Shown here one piece after another: positions 51,744 through 59,636 of a stretch of DNA of 64,000 nucleotides. Each line of letters begins with the position of its first letter. Positions within the stretch are counted from its first letter, which is position 1. The notes below the pieces were generated by a model. That model searched no databases. It saw only the letters and a list, made by a program, of their open reading frames with translations, and was not told where the DNA came from. The DNA is from Sphingobium boeckii (GTDB taxonomy: Bacteria; Pseudomonadota; Alphaproteobacteria; Sphingomonadales; Sphingomonadaceae), in NCBI RefSeq assembly GCF_014199215.1, contig NZ_JACIJC010000005.1, forward strand, positions 124,001-188,000, written 5' to 3'. The position numbers and the translations under genes are program-made.

Positions 51744-53255
51744 TCAGTCCCCGCTCACCGCTGTGTCTGACGCCAAAAGTGCCGTTTTTCCCCGATAGGA
51801 TGGCAGACCGGTCAACACGCCCTCGAAATCGCGCAGGGGCTCACCGATCTGAATCCCGTTCGAACCCAGGCGATATTCTCGGATGCTCGCCTCATGCGGC
51901 GTCGTCCGGCTTTTCGCGACCGAGACCGCTTTCAGCATCTCGCCTTGCGCCTCGAAATAGCGAAACAACATGATCGTGTCGGAGAGATAGCTCAGATCGA
52001 CATCGGCCCGGACGTCGCCGATGATTCCATGCTGGCCTAGGATGAGGAGCGTGATGACTCCCTGCTGATTGAGATAGCTCAGCATCTCGTGCATCTGCAA
52101 GATGAGGTATTTCTCGCCTGGCATCGCCTGCAGAAAGGCGTTCAGGCTGTCGATCACGATGAATTTGACACCATCGCCCTCGACGGCGTTGCGGACCCAG
52201 CTCGCGAATTCTCCAGGCGACAGTTCCGCCGGATCGATCTGTACGACATCGAGAGCGCCGGACTCGATATGCGGAGTGAGGTCCATGCCCATCGCCTTGG
52301 CGCGCGCCAGCATCGTCGCGCGGCCCTCGTCAAACAGAAAATAAGCTGCCTTTTCGCCCCGCTCTAGCGCAGTGAGGCTGCACCGGATGGCCGTGCTGGT
52401 TTTGCCGACGCCCGATGGCCCGCTCAGCAGCGCGTTGGTGCCGGCAGAGAGGCCACCCCCCAGAATCTGATCGAGCCGCGCCAATCCGGTCGATCTCAAT
52501 TCTTCGGTAAATTGACTGTGATGTTCGGCCGCGATCAGCCTCGGGAATACGGCCACGCCGCCGGTCTCGATGTTGAAATCGTGAAAGCCCCCGCGATATT
52601 TCACGCCGCGCATTTTCACGACGCGCAGCCGGCGTCTTTCCGTGCCGTAATCCTGTGCGGCCTGCTCCAGCGTGATGACGCCGTGGGCGATGCTGTGAAG
52701 TTGCAGATCGCCAGGGTCGGAGCTTCTGTCATCCAGCATGAGCACCGTGCACTGGCGCAGCGAGAAATATTGCTTGAGCGCCAGGATCTGCCGCCGGTAT
52801 CGCAGCGAATTCTGGGCGAGCAGCCGCATTTCCGAAAGGCTGTCGAAGACGACGCGGATCGGCTTGAGCCGATCGACGCATTCCATAACGCGCTGGATGG
52901 TCTCGCCCAGTTCGACCTCGGAGGGCTCGAGGATCGATTGCTCCGCTTCAGGATCGAGCCCTTCGCCACTCACCAACTCGAACAATTCGATGTCGGACAG
53001 ATTCCATCGATGGCTGGAGGCCACCTCGCGCAATTCCGCCGCGGTTTCGGACAGCGTGATATAAAGACCGCGCTCGCCCTGCTTGGCACCCTCCAGAAGG
53101 AATTGCAGCGCAATCGTCGTCTTGCCGCTGCCCGGCGTGCCTTCAAGGAGATAGGCACGCTTGCTCGTGAGGCCGCCTCCCAGAATGTTGTCGAGGTCGA
53201 CGATGCCCGTCGACACCATCTGAGTCTGGTCGCGATTTGCCGTTGTGATCGCCAT
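51744..53255 (-). CDS. KaiC-like double RecA-domain ATPase
   Basis: A 503-residue protein with two KaiC domains. Domain 1 has Walker A GTPGSGKTTIALQFL near residue 40 and VFDSLSEMRLLA; domain 2 has GPSGVGKTSTAIRC near residue 280 and FIVIDSLNAFLQAMPGEKYL. The C-terminal stretch DVDLSYLSDTIMLFRYFE aligns with the KaiC autophosphorylation segment, but the cyanobacterial Ser-Thr pair is Ser-Tyr here. No kaiA or kaiB is nearby; the partner is the hybrid kinase downstream. I interpret it as a signalling ATPase of the proteobacterial KaiC-like group rather than a clock. Confidence 0.9.
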   Translation of the reverse strand: MAITTANRDQTQMVSTGIVDLDNILGGGLTSKRAYLLEGTPGSGKTTIALQFLLEGAKQGERGLYITLSETAAELREVASSHRWNLSDIELFELVSGEGLDPEAEQSILEPSEVELGETIQRVMECVDRLKPIRVVFDSLSEMRLLAQNSLRYRRQILALKQYFSLRQCTVLMLDDRSSDPGDLQLHSIAHGVITLEQAAQDYGTERRRLRVVKMRGVKYRGGFHDFNIETGGVAVFPRLIAAEHHSQFTEELRSTGLARLDQILGGGLSAGTNALLSGPSGVGKTSTAIRCSLTALERGEKAAYFLFDEGRATMLARAKAMGMDLTPHIESGALDVVQIDPAELSPGEFASWVRNAVEGDGVKFIVIDSLNAFLQAMPGEKYLILQMHEMLSYLNQQGVITLLILGQHGIIGDVRADVDLSYLSDTIMLFRYFEAQGEMLKAVSVAKSRTTPHEASIREYRLGSNGIQIGEPLRDFEGVLTGLPSYRGKTALLASDTAVSGD

Positions 53256-53356
53256 ATTTTCCGGCGCTCCTGTCCATTGCTGTTAGGACGATCAACTCGC
53301 TAGTCTTGATTTGGCTGCAATTTTTCCGCGAGACGGGTCGCGTCGTTCGTATCGCT

Positions 53357-53761
53357 TCACGCGGATTCGATGATTTTCTCCACATCCGTGATCGAATGGC
53401 CGGTCAGGTCTTTGGCGATTTCACCCACCAGGATGGTCGAGAGCGCCTTGTGATAATGCTTGCGCAATTCTCCCAACGTCCGGGGCGCGGCCACGACGAT
53501 AAGGCTATCGATGCTCCCATCGAGAACATGGCGATTGAGAATTTCGGCGGTGCCGGCGGCAAACGCATCTTCCTCTTGCTGACTGTCTGCCGGATTGGCG
53601 GAACTGCTCTGATGACGTCCACCGGAGCCCTTATTGTGGGTATCGATCGCCTGATCCGGCAAAGCCATCAGTGACGGTGACGAGTCATCGCTCGTGTTGC
53701 GATACAGGTTCAATTGCTCGCCATCGGCCACTGCGACGGTCGCACCCTTGGGAATTTTCAT
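53357..53761 (-). CDS. Host attachment family protein
   Basis: A 134-residue protein of the family annotated as required for attachment to host cells (from Agrobacterium). Recognised parts are KGATVAVADGEQLNLYRN at the start and VVAAPRTLGELRKHYHKALS with VGEIAKDLTGHSITDVEKII at the end; the middle (residues 45-65) is Ser/Gln-rich linker. The biochemical role is unknown; the fold is thought to resemble RNase-type release-factor-like domains. It is about 100 bases upstream of the kaiC-like gene on the same strand. Confidence 0.87.
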   Translation of the reverse strand: MKIPKGATVAVADGEQLNLYRNTSDDSSPSLMALPDQAIDTHNKGSGGRHQSSSANPADSQQEEDAFAAGTAEILNRHVLDGSIDSLIVVAAPRTLGELRKHYHKALSTILVGEIAKDLTGHSITDVEKIIESA

Positions 53762-53841
53762 GAGATGTCCTTTATGCTTGGACCGACGAAACGCCTGGCC
53801 ATCCCAAATGGGCTCATTGGTCGAGACACGTTTTCAAAAGG

Positions 53842-54957
53842 TTATCGCATCAAGCCCGCATTGCGCAGGGCGGTCTCGATGATCGTGCCCACGCGCGTAT
53901 CGCCGGCGGGAGGTGGCGCAGCATCCGCTTGAGAGGGCCGATCGATAGCCGGTGATCGGGTCTCGGTCTGAGAGGCGGGGGGCTTGGCTCTCGGCTGGTC
54001 GTCCACGCCCCAGAAGCGCGCGATCTGGCGTGTCGAAGAGATGCCGGCTTCGATCATATAGGGGCCGCTTGTCCCACAAGCCTGCGGCCCACTCGTTCGC
54101 AACGGGGTGCCATGCCCCATGCCTGCCACATCCAGGGCTTCGATCACGGGCTGACCTGCCGCATCATGCCAGGTTCGGCGCCGACACCCATCGAGCGTAT
54201 CGCAAAGCGGTGCCGTCGCGGTGAGGCCGTGCACGCCGCGCCACTGCGCGATGATGCGCTCTGCATTGGACGGCGCCACGGTGGTGTCGGCACTGCCTTG
54301 CCAGACGGCAATTCGGGGCCAGCGCCCTTGATGGCTCGATGCCCGGGCGACACGGTCGGAGAGATCCGCGTCATCCGGATAGCCGTGGCCCCGCATCCGG
54401 GCCAAGGCGTCGCTCACCGAGTCCGCGCATCCGAAGGGAAGCCCGGCAATGATGGCCCCTCCTGCAAAAACCTCGGGATATGTGGCGAGCATGATGGATG
54501 CCATGGCACCGCCCGCAGACAGACCCGTGACGAAAATCCGGTCCCTGTCGATGTGATGCGCATCGGCCATGGCAGCGATCATCTGCCGGATCGAAAGCGC
54601 TTCGCCCGCATCGCGACGCGCATCTGCCGGGGTAAACCAATTGAAGCAGAGATTGGGATTATTGGCGCGCTGCTGTTCGGGCAGGAGCAGCGCGAAGGCA
54701 TGTTCGTCCGCCAATTGAGACCAGCCCGCGCCATGATCATATCCGCTGGCGCTCTGGGTGCAACCGTGCAGGACCACCACGAGCGGTCGCCCGGCGGGCA
54801 GGTTTTCCGGCACATAGGTCCGCGCTCCCAGCGCCCCCGGATTGGTGCCGAAGGATGACAGCGTTCCCAGTCTATCGCCGGCCTGCACAGGCAGGCCGAG
54901 CCCGGCCATCGTCCTGAACTTTGCCAGTTGCGCCAAAGTGGAGCTCAATCCCGCCAT
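53842..54957 (-). CDS. PHB depolymerase family esterase
   Basis: A 371-residue alpha/beta hydrolase of the polyhydroxybutyrate depolymerase/LpqC esterase group. Visible: PLVVVLHGCTQSASGYDHGA (oxyanion hole HGC), the nucleophile in IFVTGLSAGGAMASIMLATY (Ser near residue 153), the Asp in IAVWQGSADTTVAPSNAE and a His in VAGMGHGTPL. No signal peptide is clear, so it may act on intracellular polymer or esters. The C-terminal 50 residues are Pro/Ala-rich. The real substrate is unproven. Confidence 0.87.
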   Translation of the reverse strand: MAGLSSTLAQLAKFRTMAGLGLPVQAGDRLGTLSSFGTNPGALGARTYVPENLPAGRPLVVVLHGCTQSASGYDHGAGWSQLADEHAFALLLPEQQRANNPNLCFNWFTPADARRDAGEALSIRQMIAAMADAHHIDRDRIFVTGLSAGGAMASIMLATYPEVFAGGAIIAGLPFGCADSVSDALARMRGHGYPDDADLSDRVARASSHQGRWPRIAVWQGSADTTVAPSNAERIIAQWRGVHGLTATAPLCDTLDGCRRRTWHDAAGQPVIEALDVAGMGHGTPLRTSGPQACGTSGPYMIEAGISSTRQIARFWGVDDQPRAKPPASQTETRSPAIDRPSQADAAPPPAGDTRVGTIIETALRNAGLMR

Positions 54958-55167
54958 GTCGAATATCCTTTGCGCTGCAGCCGCCCTGTCCTGAAACGGC
55001 TTTCACCGCTCCGGTATTTTGCTGCACTGCACAATAGATATGCGATCATCACTGAAATGCCAGCCCCGAGACCGTTATTCGTATTGATCGCGATCAACGG
55101 CGTTGGTGGCGACGCCCTTCATCCCTGGATGAAAGAGGTGGATTTCAGCACGTCGCCAACCGGATCG

Positions 55168-55656
55168 TCACAGGATCAGATGGGTTTCGCTGGCCGCGGG
55201 TGAGAATGCCGTCTCTTGATGCGCCGCGACTGGCTCGTCACGCCCACCCGGCTTGCGTTTCGCAATTTGATCCTTGGCCTGAGCGACTTGATCCTTTGCC
55301 TGTGCGACCAGACTGGCCGTGGCCGCTTCGATCTGCGTGCGCCCGAACCATATCGCGATCCCGCCGACCAGAAGCCCCGCAGCGCCGGCCAGCGCAGCCG
55401 CGACGCCGTTGATCGGCACCTCGCCCTTGCCGGATCGACCAGCGGACCGCGATGAGGGCTTGGAGACATTGCGCTTGCCAGAGGATGAGCCGGCTGCACG
55501 GGGCGATGATTTCGGCTTGCTGTCTGAAGCGCGGGCGGCGGATTTGGCATTCGTGCTCTTCGCGGAGGCCTTTTTGCGGGGCGAGCTTGTCGGCTTGGCG
55601 GCAGCTTGGCCGCCTTCGGCTTCGGCGATTGCGGACGGGTTTGAATTATCGACCAT
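55168..55656 (-). CDS. Hypothetical protein with Ser/Lys/Ala-rich N-terminus and one membrane helix
   Basis: A 162-residue protein. Residues about 1-85 are low-complexity, rich in Ser, Lys and Ala (SSPRKKASAKSTNAKSAARA, histone-like). A single membrane helix follows (GVAAALAGAAGLLVGGIAIWF), then a helical segment with a repeated unit AQAKDQVAQAKDQIAK. The start at 55656 is preferred because GGAG lies 7 bases before it; ATG at 55662 is alternative. It has its own EcfG-like promoter upstream, suggesting a general-stress-regulated envelope or DNA-associated protein. Confidence 0.72.
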   Translation of the reverse strand: MVDNSNPSAIAEAEGGQAAAKPTSSPRKKASAKSTNAKSAARASDSKPKSSPRAAGSSSGKRNVSKPSSRSAGRSGKGEVPINGVAAALAGAAGLLVGGIAIWFGRTQIEAATASLVAQAKDQVAQAKDQIAKRKPGGRDEPVAAHQETAFSPAASETHLIL

Positions 55657-55684
55657 GCTCATTCTCCACTGATTGTCGCGACAC

Positions 55685-55709
55685 AACCAGTTGGCGGCAC
55701 GTCGGTTCC
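55685..55709 (-). promoter_or_regulatory. Sigma-EcfG-like promoter for the 55656 gene
   Basis: On the minus strand, GGAAC (55709-55705), 17 bases, then GTT (55687-55685). This fits the alphaproteobacterial general stress response consensus GGAAC-N16/17-GTT. The -10 is about 30 bases before the ATG. Confidence 0.65.
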
Positions 55710-55739
55710 GAAAGTGATCTGGATCAATCAGTTAGCGAA

Positions 55740-55764
55740 GGAACAACCGGCCGGGGCGGTGGTT
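55740..55764 (+). promoter_or_regulatory. Sigma-EcfG-like promoter for the DUF2383 gene
   Basis: On the plus strand, GGAAC (55740-55744), 17 bases, then GTT (55762-55764), about 100 bases before the ATG at 55868. It faces away from the matching promoter at 55685-55709. Confidence 0.65.
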
Positions 55765-55867
55765 TACAGGATCGATGCCCGCCGAAAGGGTCCGCCAGGG
55801 CACCGCGCCCGACCGCCCCGTCCGCGGCTCGAAGATTTAATGAAATCCCCAAGCAGAAAGGTCGATC

Positions 55868-56317
55868 ATGTCCAACGATATCAGCACGCTCAACAGTCTC
55901 ATCGCCACCACCATTGATAGTGTCGAGGGCTATACCGAAGCCGCTAAAGATAGCGAAAGCGGCCGATTTGGTGCCATATTTTCTGATCGCGCGTCTGAAA
56001 GACGTCAGGCGGTGACGATCCTGCAGACCGCGGTGACCCAGCTTGGTGGCAATGCCGAAGACGACGGCACCGTGCTGGCGTCCGCCCATCGCGTCTTCCT
56101 CAATCTCAAGTCGGTGGTCACCGGCAAGGACGACAAGGCGATCGTCAACGAAGTCGAGCGCGGCGAGGATCATATCAAGGCGAAATTCGAGGATGCTCTC
56201 AAAGAGGACACGCTTGCGGCATCGACCAGGGCAGCGATTGAGCAGGCCTATGTTTCGGTGAAGCAAGGCCATGATCAGATGCGTGATCTGAAACATTCTC
56301 TGGAAGGCGCGCGCTGA
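55868..56317 (+). CDS. PA2169 family four-helix-bundle protein (DUF2383)
   Basis: A 149-residue ferritin-like helical bundle protein of the DUF2383/PA2169 group. It has NDISTLNSLIATTIDSVEGY, FSDRASERRQAVTILQTAVT, GTVLASAHRVFLNLKSVV and VERGEDHIKAKFEDALKED, the conserved Glu/His positions of the family. Members are often in general-stress regulons; function unknown. It has an EcfG-like promoter upstream and ends at a strong hairpin. Confidence 0.92.
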   Translation: MSNDISTLNSLIATTIDSVEGYTEAAKDSESGRFGAIFSDRASERRQAVTILQTAVTQLGGNAEDDGTVLASAHRVFLNLKSVVTGKDDKAIVNEVERGEDHIKAKFEDALKEDTLAASTRAAIEQAYVSVKQGHDQMRDLKHSLEGAR

Positions 56318-56323
56318 ATGTCA

Positions 56324-56346
56324 CGGGCGGAGCCATGCTCCGCCCG
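56324..56346 (+). terminator. Hairpin terminator after the DUF2383 gene
   Basis: A perfect 10-base stem CGGGCGGAGC / GCTCCGCCCG with loop CAT, 6 bases after the stop and followed by TCTTCG. Strong stem, weak T-run. Confidence 0.75.
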
Positions 56347-56531
56347 TCTTCGCGCCACCCGTGACAAAATTTGAGCTGCGCGGGAATGCTTACAGCATCC
56401 GGCTCAGGATGACGCCGGTCTCTTGCGGCGATGAGCCTCTCTTCATCTCTTTTCTAATGCACTGGAGAAGCGAGACAAAAGCGGCATTCATTTTTGTTTA
56501 GGTTCGTTGCAGTTGGGTCCACAGGGGTGCC

Positions 56532-58463
56532 ATGGCAAAGTCCAAACAAACAGTGAGTGTTGGCAACAGGTTTGAGCTGCTTGTTCAGAGCGTCACCGAT
56601 TACGCCATCTACATGCTCGATCCGCACGGGCGGGTTTCGAGTTGGAATGCCGGCGCGCGCCGTTTCAAGGGGTATGATCCGGACGAAATTATCGGTGCCC
56701 ATTTCTCGATCTTCTATACGCCGGAAGAGCGCGCGCTTGAAATTCCGCGGATCGCGCTGGAGACAGCAGAGCGCGATGGGCGGTTCGAAGCGGAAGGATG
56801 GCGTCTTCGGAAAGACGGAACCCGTTTCTGGGCGAACGTCGTGATCGACCCGATACGCGATCCCGAGGGTCATCTTCTGGGTTTCGCCAAGGTGACCCGC
56901 GATCTCACAGAGCGGCGGGCGGCGGAAGAGGAGCTTCGCCGAAGCGAAGAGCGCTTCCGCTTGCTGGTCCAGAGTGTGACCGATTACGCCATCTACATGC
57001 TCGATCCCGAAGGGCATGTCACAAGCTGGAATGCGGGTGCCGAGCGATTCAAGGGCTATCGGGCCGATGAGATCATGGGGCAGCATTTTTCCCGTTTCTA
57101 TTCCGATCTCGACAGAGCGGCGGGTATACCCGGTATCGCACTCGAAACGGCCAGGCGGGACGGCCGGTTCGAGGCCGAAGGCTGGCGAATCCGCAAGGAC
57201 GGATCCCGATTCTGGGCGAGCGTCATCATCGATCCGATCCGGAACGACGACAACCAATTGATCGGCTTTGCGAAGGTCACGCGGGATCTCACCGAAAAGC
57301 GCGCGATCGAGGAGCAATTGCGTCAATCCCAGAAAATGGAAGCGGTGGGTCAGTTGACCGGGGGGCTGGCGCATGATTTCAATAATCTTCTGACCGGGAT
57401 CAGCGGCAGTCTCGAAATGATGCAGATCCGATCCGCACAAGGTCGCACTTCCGATTTCGACCGCTATTTCACATCAGCCCAAGGGGCGGTGAAGCGGGCG
57501 GCGGCGCTGACACATCGTCTGCTGGCATTCTCCAGGCGGCAGACGCTTGATCCCAAGCCGACCAATGTCGATCGGCTTCTCCATGGCCTTGAAGAGCTGA
57601 TCCAACGCACCGTCGGCCCGGGCGTCGAGGTGGTGCTGGCCGGCGCAGATCGCCTGTGGCCGACGCTGATCGACCCCAATCAGCTCGAGAACGCGGTCCT
57701 CAACCTTTGCATCAATGCGCGCGACGCCATGCCCGATGGCGGGCGGGTCACGATCGTGACGGCCAATCAATCACTCGACGAGCGTGCCGCGCGCGAACAA
57801 GGCTTGAACGCGGGTGATTATGTGGCGGTTTCCGTCACCGATACGGGCACCGGAATGCCGCCCGAGATTATCGCGAAGATCTTCGATCCATTTTACACCA
57901 CCAAGCCGATCGGCGAGGGCACGGGGCTGGGGCTCTCGATGATTTACGGTTTCGCGCGTCAGTCGGGTGGCCAGGTCAGAGTGGAATCCCAAATGGGCCG
58001 GGGGACCATGATGCGTCTTTATCTGCCGCGTCATTCGCACGACGCGCAGCCCGATGCGAATCCCGATCAGGCATTATCGCTCACAGCGGCCCGGGATGGG
58101 GAGGTTGTGCTCGTCATCGATGACGAGCCCACGATCAGAATGCCTGTGTCGGAGGTTCTGGCAGATGCGGGTTATGCGGTGATCGAGGCCGCCGACGGTC
58201 CTGCCGGGCTTGAAATATTGAACTCGAGCGCGCGGATTGATCTGCTCATTACCGACGTAGGATTGCCGGGCGGATTGAACGGCAGACAGGTGGCCGATGC
58301 CGCACGCACGACCAGGCCCGAACTCAAGGTGTTGTTCATCACCGGCTATGCCGAAAATGCGGCTGTCGGCGGTGGCAAGATGGATAAGGGCATGTTCGTG
58401 CTGACCAAGCCGTTCCAGATGAAGGATCTGGCGGATCGCATTCGCGACATCATCGAAAGCTGA
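56532..58463 (+). CDS. Double-PAS hybrid histidine kinase/response regulator
   Basis: A 643-residue cytoplasmic kinase. Two PAS domains (residues about 12-135 and 140-260) are nearly the same sequence: LLVQSVTDYAIYMLDP, SWNAGA, RFKGY, IALETA, DGRFEAEGWR, and FAKVTRDLTE occur in both. HisKA follows with the His in [17 protein letters not shown], then HATPase motifs [26 protein letters not shown] and GEGTGLGLSMIYG. The C-terminal receiver has VLVIDDEPTIRM, Asp in LLITDVGLPGG and Lys in VLTKPF. PAS ligands cannot be told. Confidence 0.93.
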   Translation: MAKSKQTVSVGNRFELLVQSVTDYAIYMLDPHGRVSSWNAGARRFKGYDPDEIIGAHFSIFYTPEERALEIPRIALETAERDGRFEAEGWRLRKDGTRFWANVVIDPIRDPEGHLLGFAKVTRDLTERRAAEEELRRSEERFRLLVQSVTDYAIYMLDPEGHVTSWNAGAERFKGYRADEIMGQHFSRFYSDLDRAAGIPGIALETARRDGRFEAEGWRIRKDGSRFWASVIIDPIRNDDNQLIGFAKVTRDLTEKRAIEEQLRQSQKMEAVGQLTGGLAHDFNNLLTGISGSLEMMQIRSAQGRTSDFDRYFTSAQGAVKRAAALTHRLLAFSRRQTLDPKPTNVDRLLHGLEELIQRTVGPGVEVVLAGADRLWPTLIDPNQLENAVLNLCINARDAMPDGGRVTIVTANQSLDERAAREQGLNAGDYVAVSVTDTGTGMPPEIIAKIFDPFYTTKPIGEGTGLGLSMIYGFARQSGGQVRVESQMGRGTMMRLYLPRHSHDAQPDANPDQALSLTAARDGEVVLVIDDEPTIRMPVSEVLADAGYAVIEAADGPAGLEILNSSARIDLLITDVGLPGGLNGRQVADAARTTRPELKVLFITGYAENAAVGGGKMDKGMFVLTKPFQMKDLADRIRDIIES

Positions 58464-58604
58464 GGCCGCTCTGTCCATGGGATCGGCCGCGGTGCTCGCT
58501 TCTTGCAGGAGCCTGTGATATGGCCCCCCGGTCTCGCGACAGACTGCCATGTTGATGCCATCCAGGCAGCCGCTCCCTGTCCTTCCCGCGCGGCCGGAGA
58601 AGGC

Positions 58605-59600
58605 ATGTCGAGCGAGAATGGTGTAATTTGGGACGAATCTGCGCTCCGGCGCGCGATCGAGGCGGCCGAGGTCGCGCTTTGGACCTGGAACGTCGATACC
58701 GATGCGCTTCAGCTCGATGCACGCGCTTATGCCCTTTGGGGCATCGCCGACGGGATCGCCGTGGCCTTCGAAGATCTCTCGACGCACATTCATCCCGCCG
58801 ACCGAGACCGCGTGCGGGCTGCATTCACCGCCACCCGCGCAGGGCCGGGTGCTTATGAAATCGATTTCAGGATCATCTTCAACGATGAAATCCGCTGGAT
58901 ATCCGCGCGCGGTCAGGGCGGCGACGTGGGCATCGTCGCACGCACGATGTCGGGCATTTTCCTCGATGTCACCGGGCGCAAGCGCGCCGAGGAAGGCAAT
59001 GAGTTGCTCGCCGGCGAGATGAGCCACCGGGTCAAGAATCTGCTGGCGATTGCATCGGGATTGACGACGATCACGTCGCGCTCCGCGGAAAGCGCCCAGG
59101 ATATGGCCGAACAATTGATCGGCCGGCTCACGGCGCTTGGGCGGGCACATGATCTGGTTCGCCCGATCAAGGGGAGCGATGGCCACGCCACGCTGCTGGG
59201 TGACCTGCTGACCGTCCTGCTCGCCCCTTATGACGACAAGGGCGCTTTTGCCGGGCGTATTCGGGTCGCCGTGCCGCGCATGGGCATCGGCGAAAACAGC
59301 TCGACCTCGCTGGCCTTGGTCATTCATGAAATGGCCACCAACGCACTCAAATACGGCGCTCTATCCGATGAAGCCGGGGCGCTCGACCTGAGTTGCATCG
59401 CCGAAGACGACGATGTGGTGCTGATCTGGACCGAGCGCGGCGGCCCGACGGTGACGCCGCCGTCCGATGCCGATGGTTTCGGCAGTGGCCTCATCAAACG
59501 CTCCGTGGAGCGGCAATTGGGCGGATCGATCGATTACGACTGGTGTGCCGATGGCGTCATCATCACCCTGCGCATGGAGCGCAAGCGGCTCGCAGCCTGA
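58605..59600 (+). CDS. HWE-family sensor histidine kinase with PAS domain
   Basis: A 331-residue kinase. Residues about 8-125 form a PAS domain (VALWTWNVDTDALQLDARAY, ISARGQGGDVGIVARTMSGI). The kinase is of the HWE type: H box EMSHRVKNLLAIASGL, N box VIHEMATNALKYGALSDEA and the W-x-E signature in VVLIWTERGGP, with SGLIKRSVERQLGGSIDYDW. HWE kinases of this class often feed PhyR in the general stress response, but no phyR/nepR/ecfG is in the window. The start at 58605 has GGAGAAGG just upstream; the longer frame is not conserved. Confidence 0.9.
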   Translation: MSSENGVIWDESALRRAIEAAEVALWTWNVDTDALQLDARAYALWGIADGIAVAFEDLSTHIHPADRDRVRAAFTATRAGPGAYEIDFRIIFNDEIRWISARGQGGDVGIVARTMSGIFLDVTGRKRAEEGNELLAGEMSHRVKNLLAIASGLTTITSRSAESAQDMAEQLIGRLTALGRAHDLVRPIKGSDGHATLLGDLLTVLLAPYDDKGAFAGRIRVAVPRMGIGENSSTSLALVIHEMATNALKYGALSDEAGALDLSCIAEDDDVVLIWTERGGPTVTPPSDADGFGSGLIKRSVERQLGGSIDYDWCADGVIITLRMERKRLAA

Positions 59601-59636
59601 GCCGCCCGATATGGCGAACGGTTTGTAACGCTGTGG

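Noticed and set aside
51744-53255. Interpretation as a true circadian clock
   Set aside because: No kaiA or kaiB is present and the phosphorylation segment differs; only a KaiC-like signalling ATPase can be supported.
53357-53761. Host attachment protein taken as a phage gene
   Set aside because: The family name refers to bacterial attachment to plant cells; no phage genes are nearby.
54958-55167. Search for a gene or RNA in the gap upstream of the PHB depolymerase-type gene
   Set aside because: No convincing start, motif or structured RNA was found; it probably holds only the promoter.
55057-55203. Small plus-strand frame beginning MPAPRPLFVLIAINGVGGDA
   Set aside because: No ribosome-binding site and it runs into the 3' end of the 55168-55656 gene on the other strand; not enough support.
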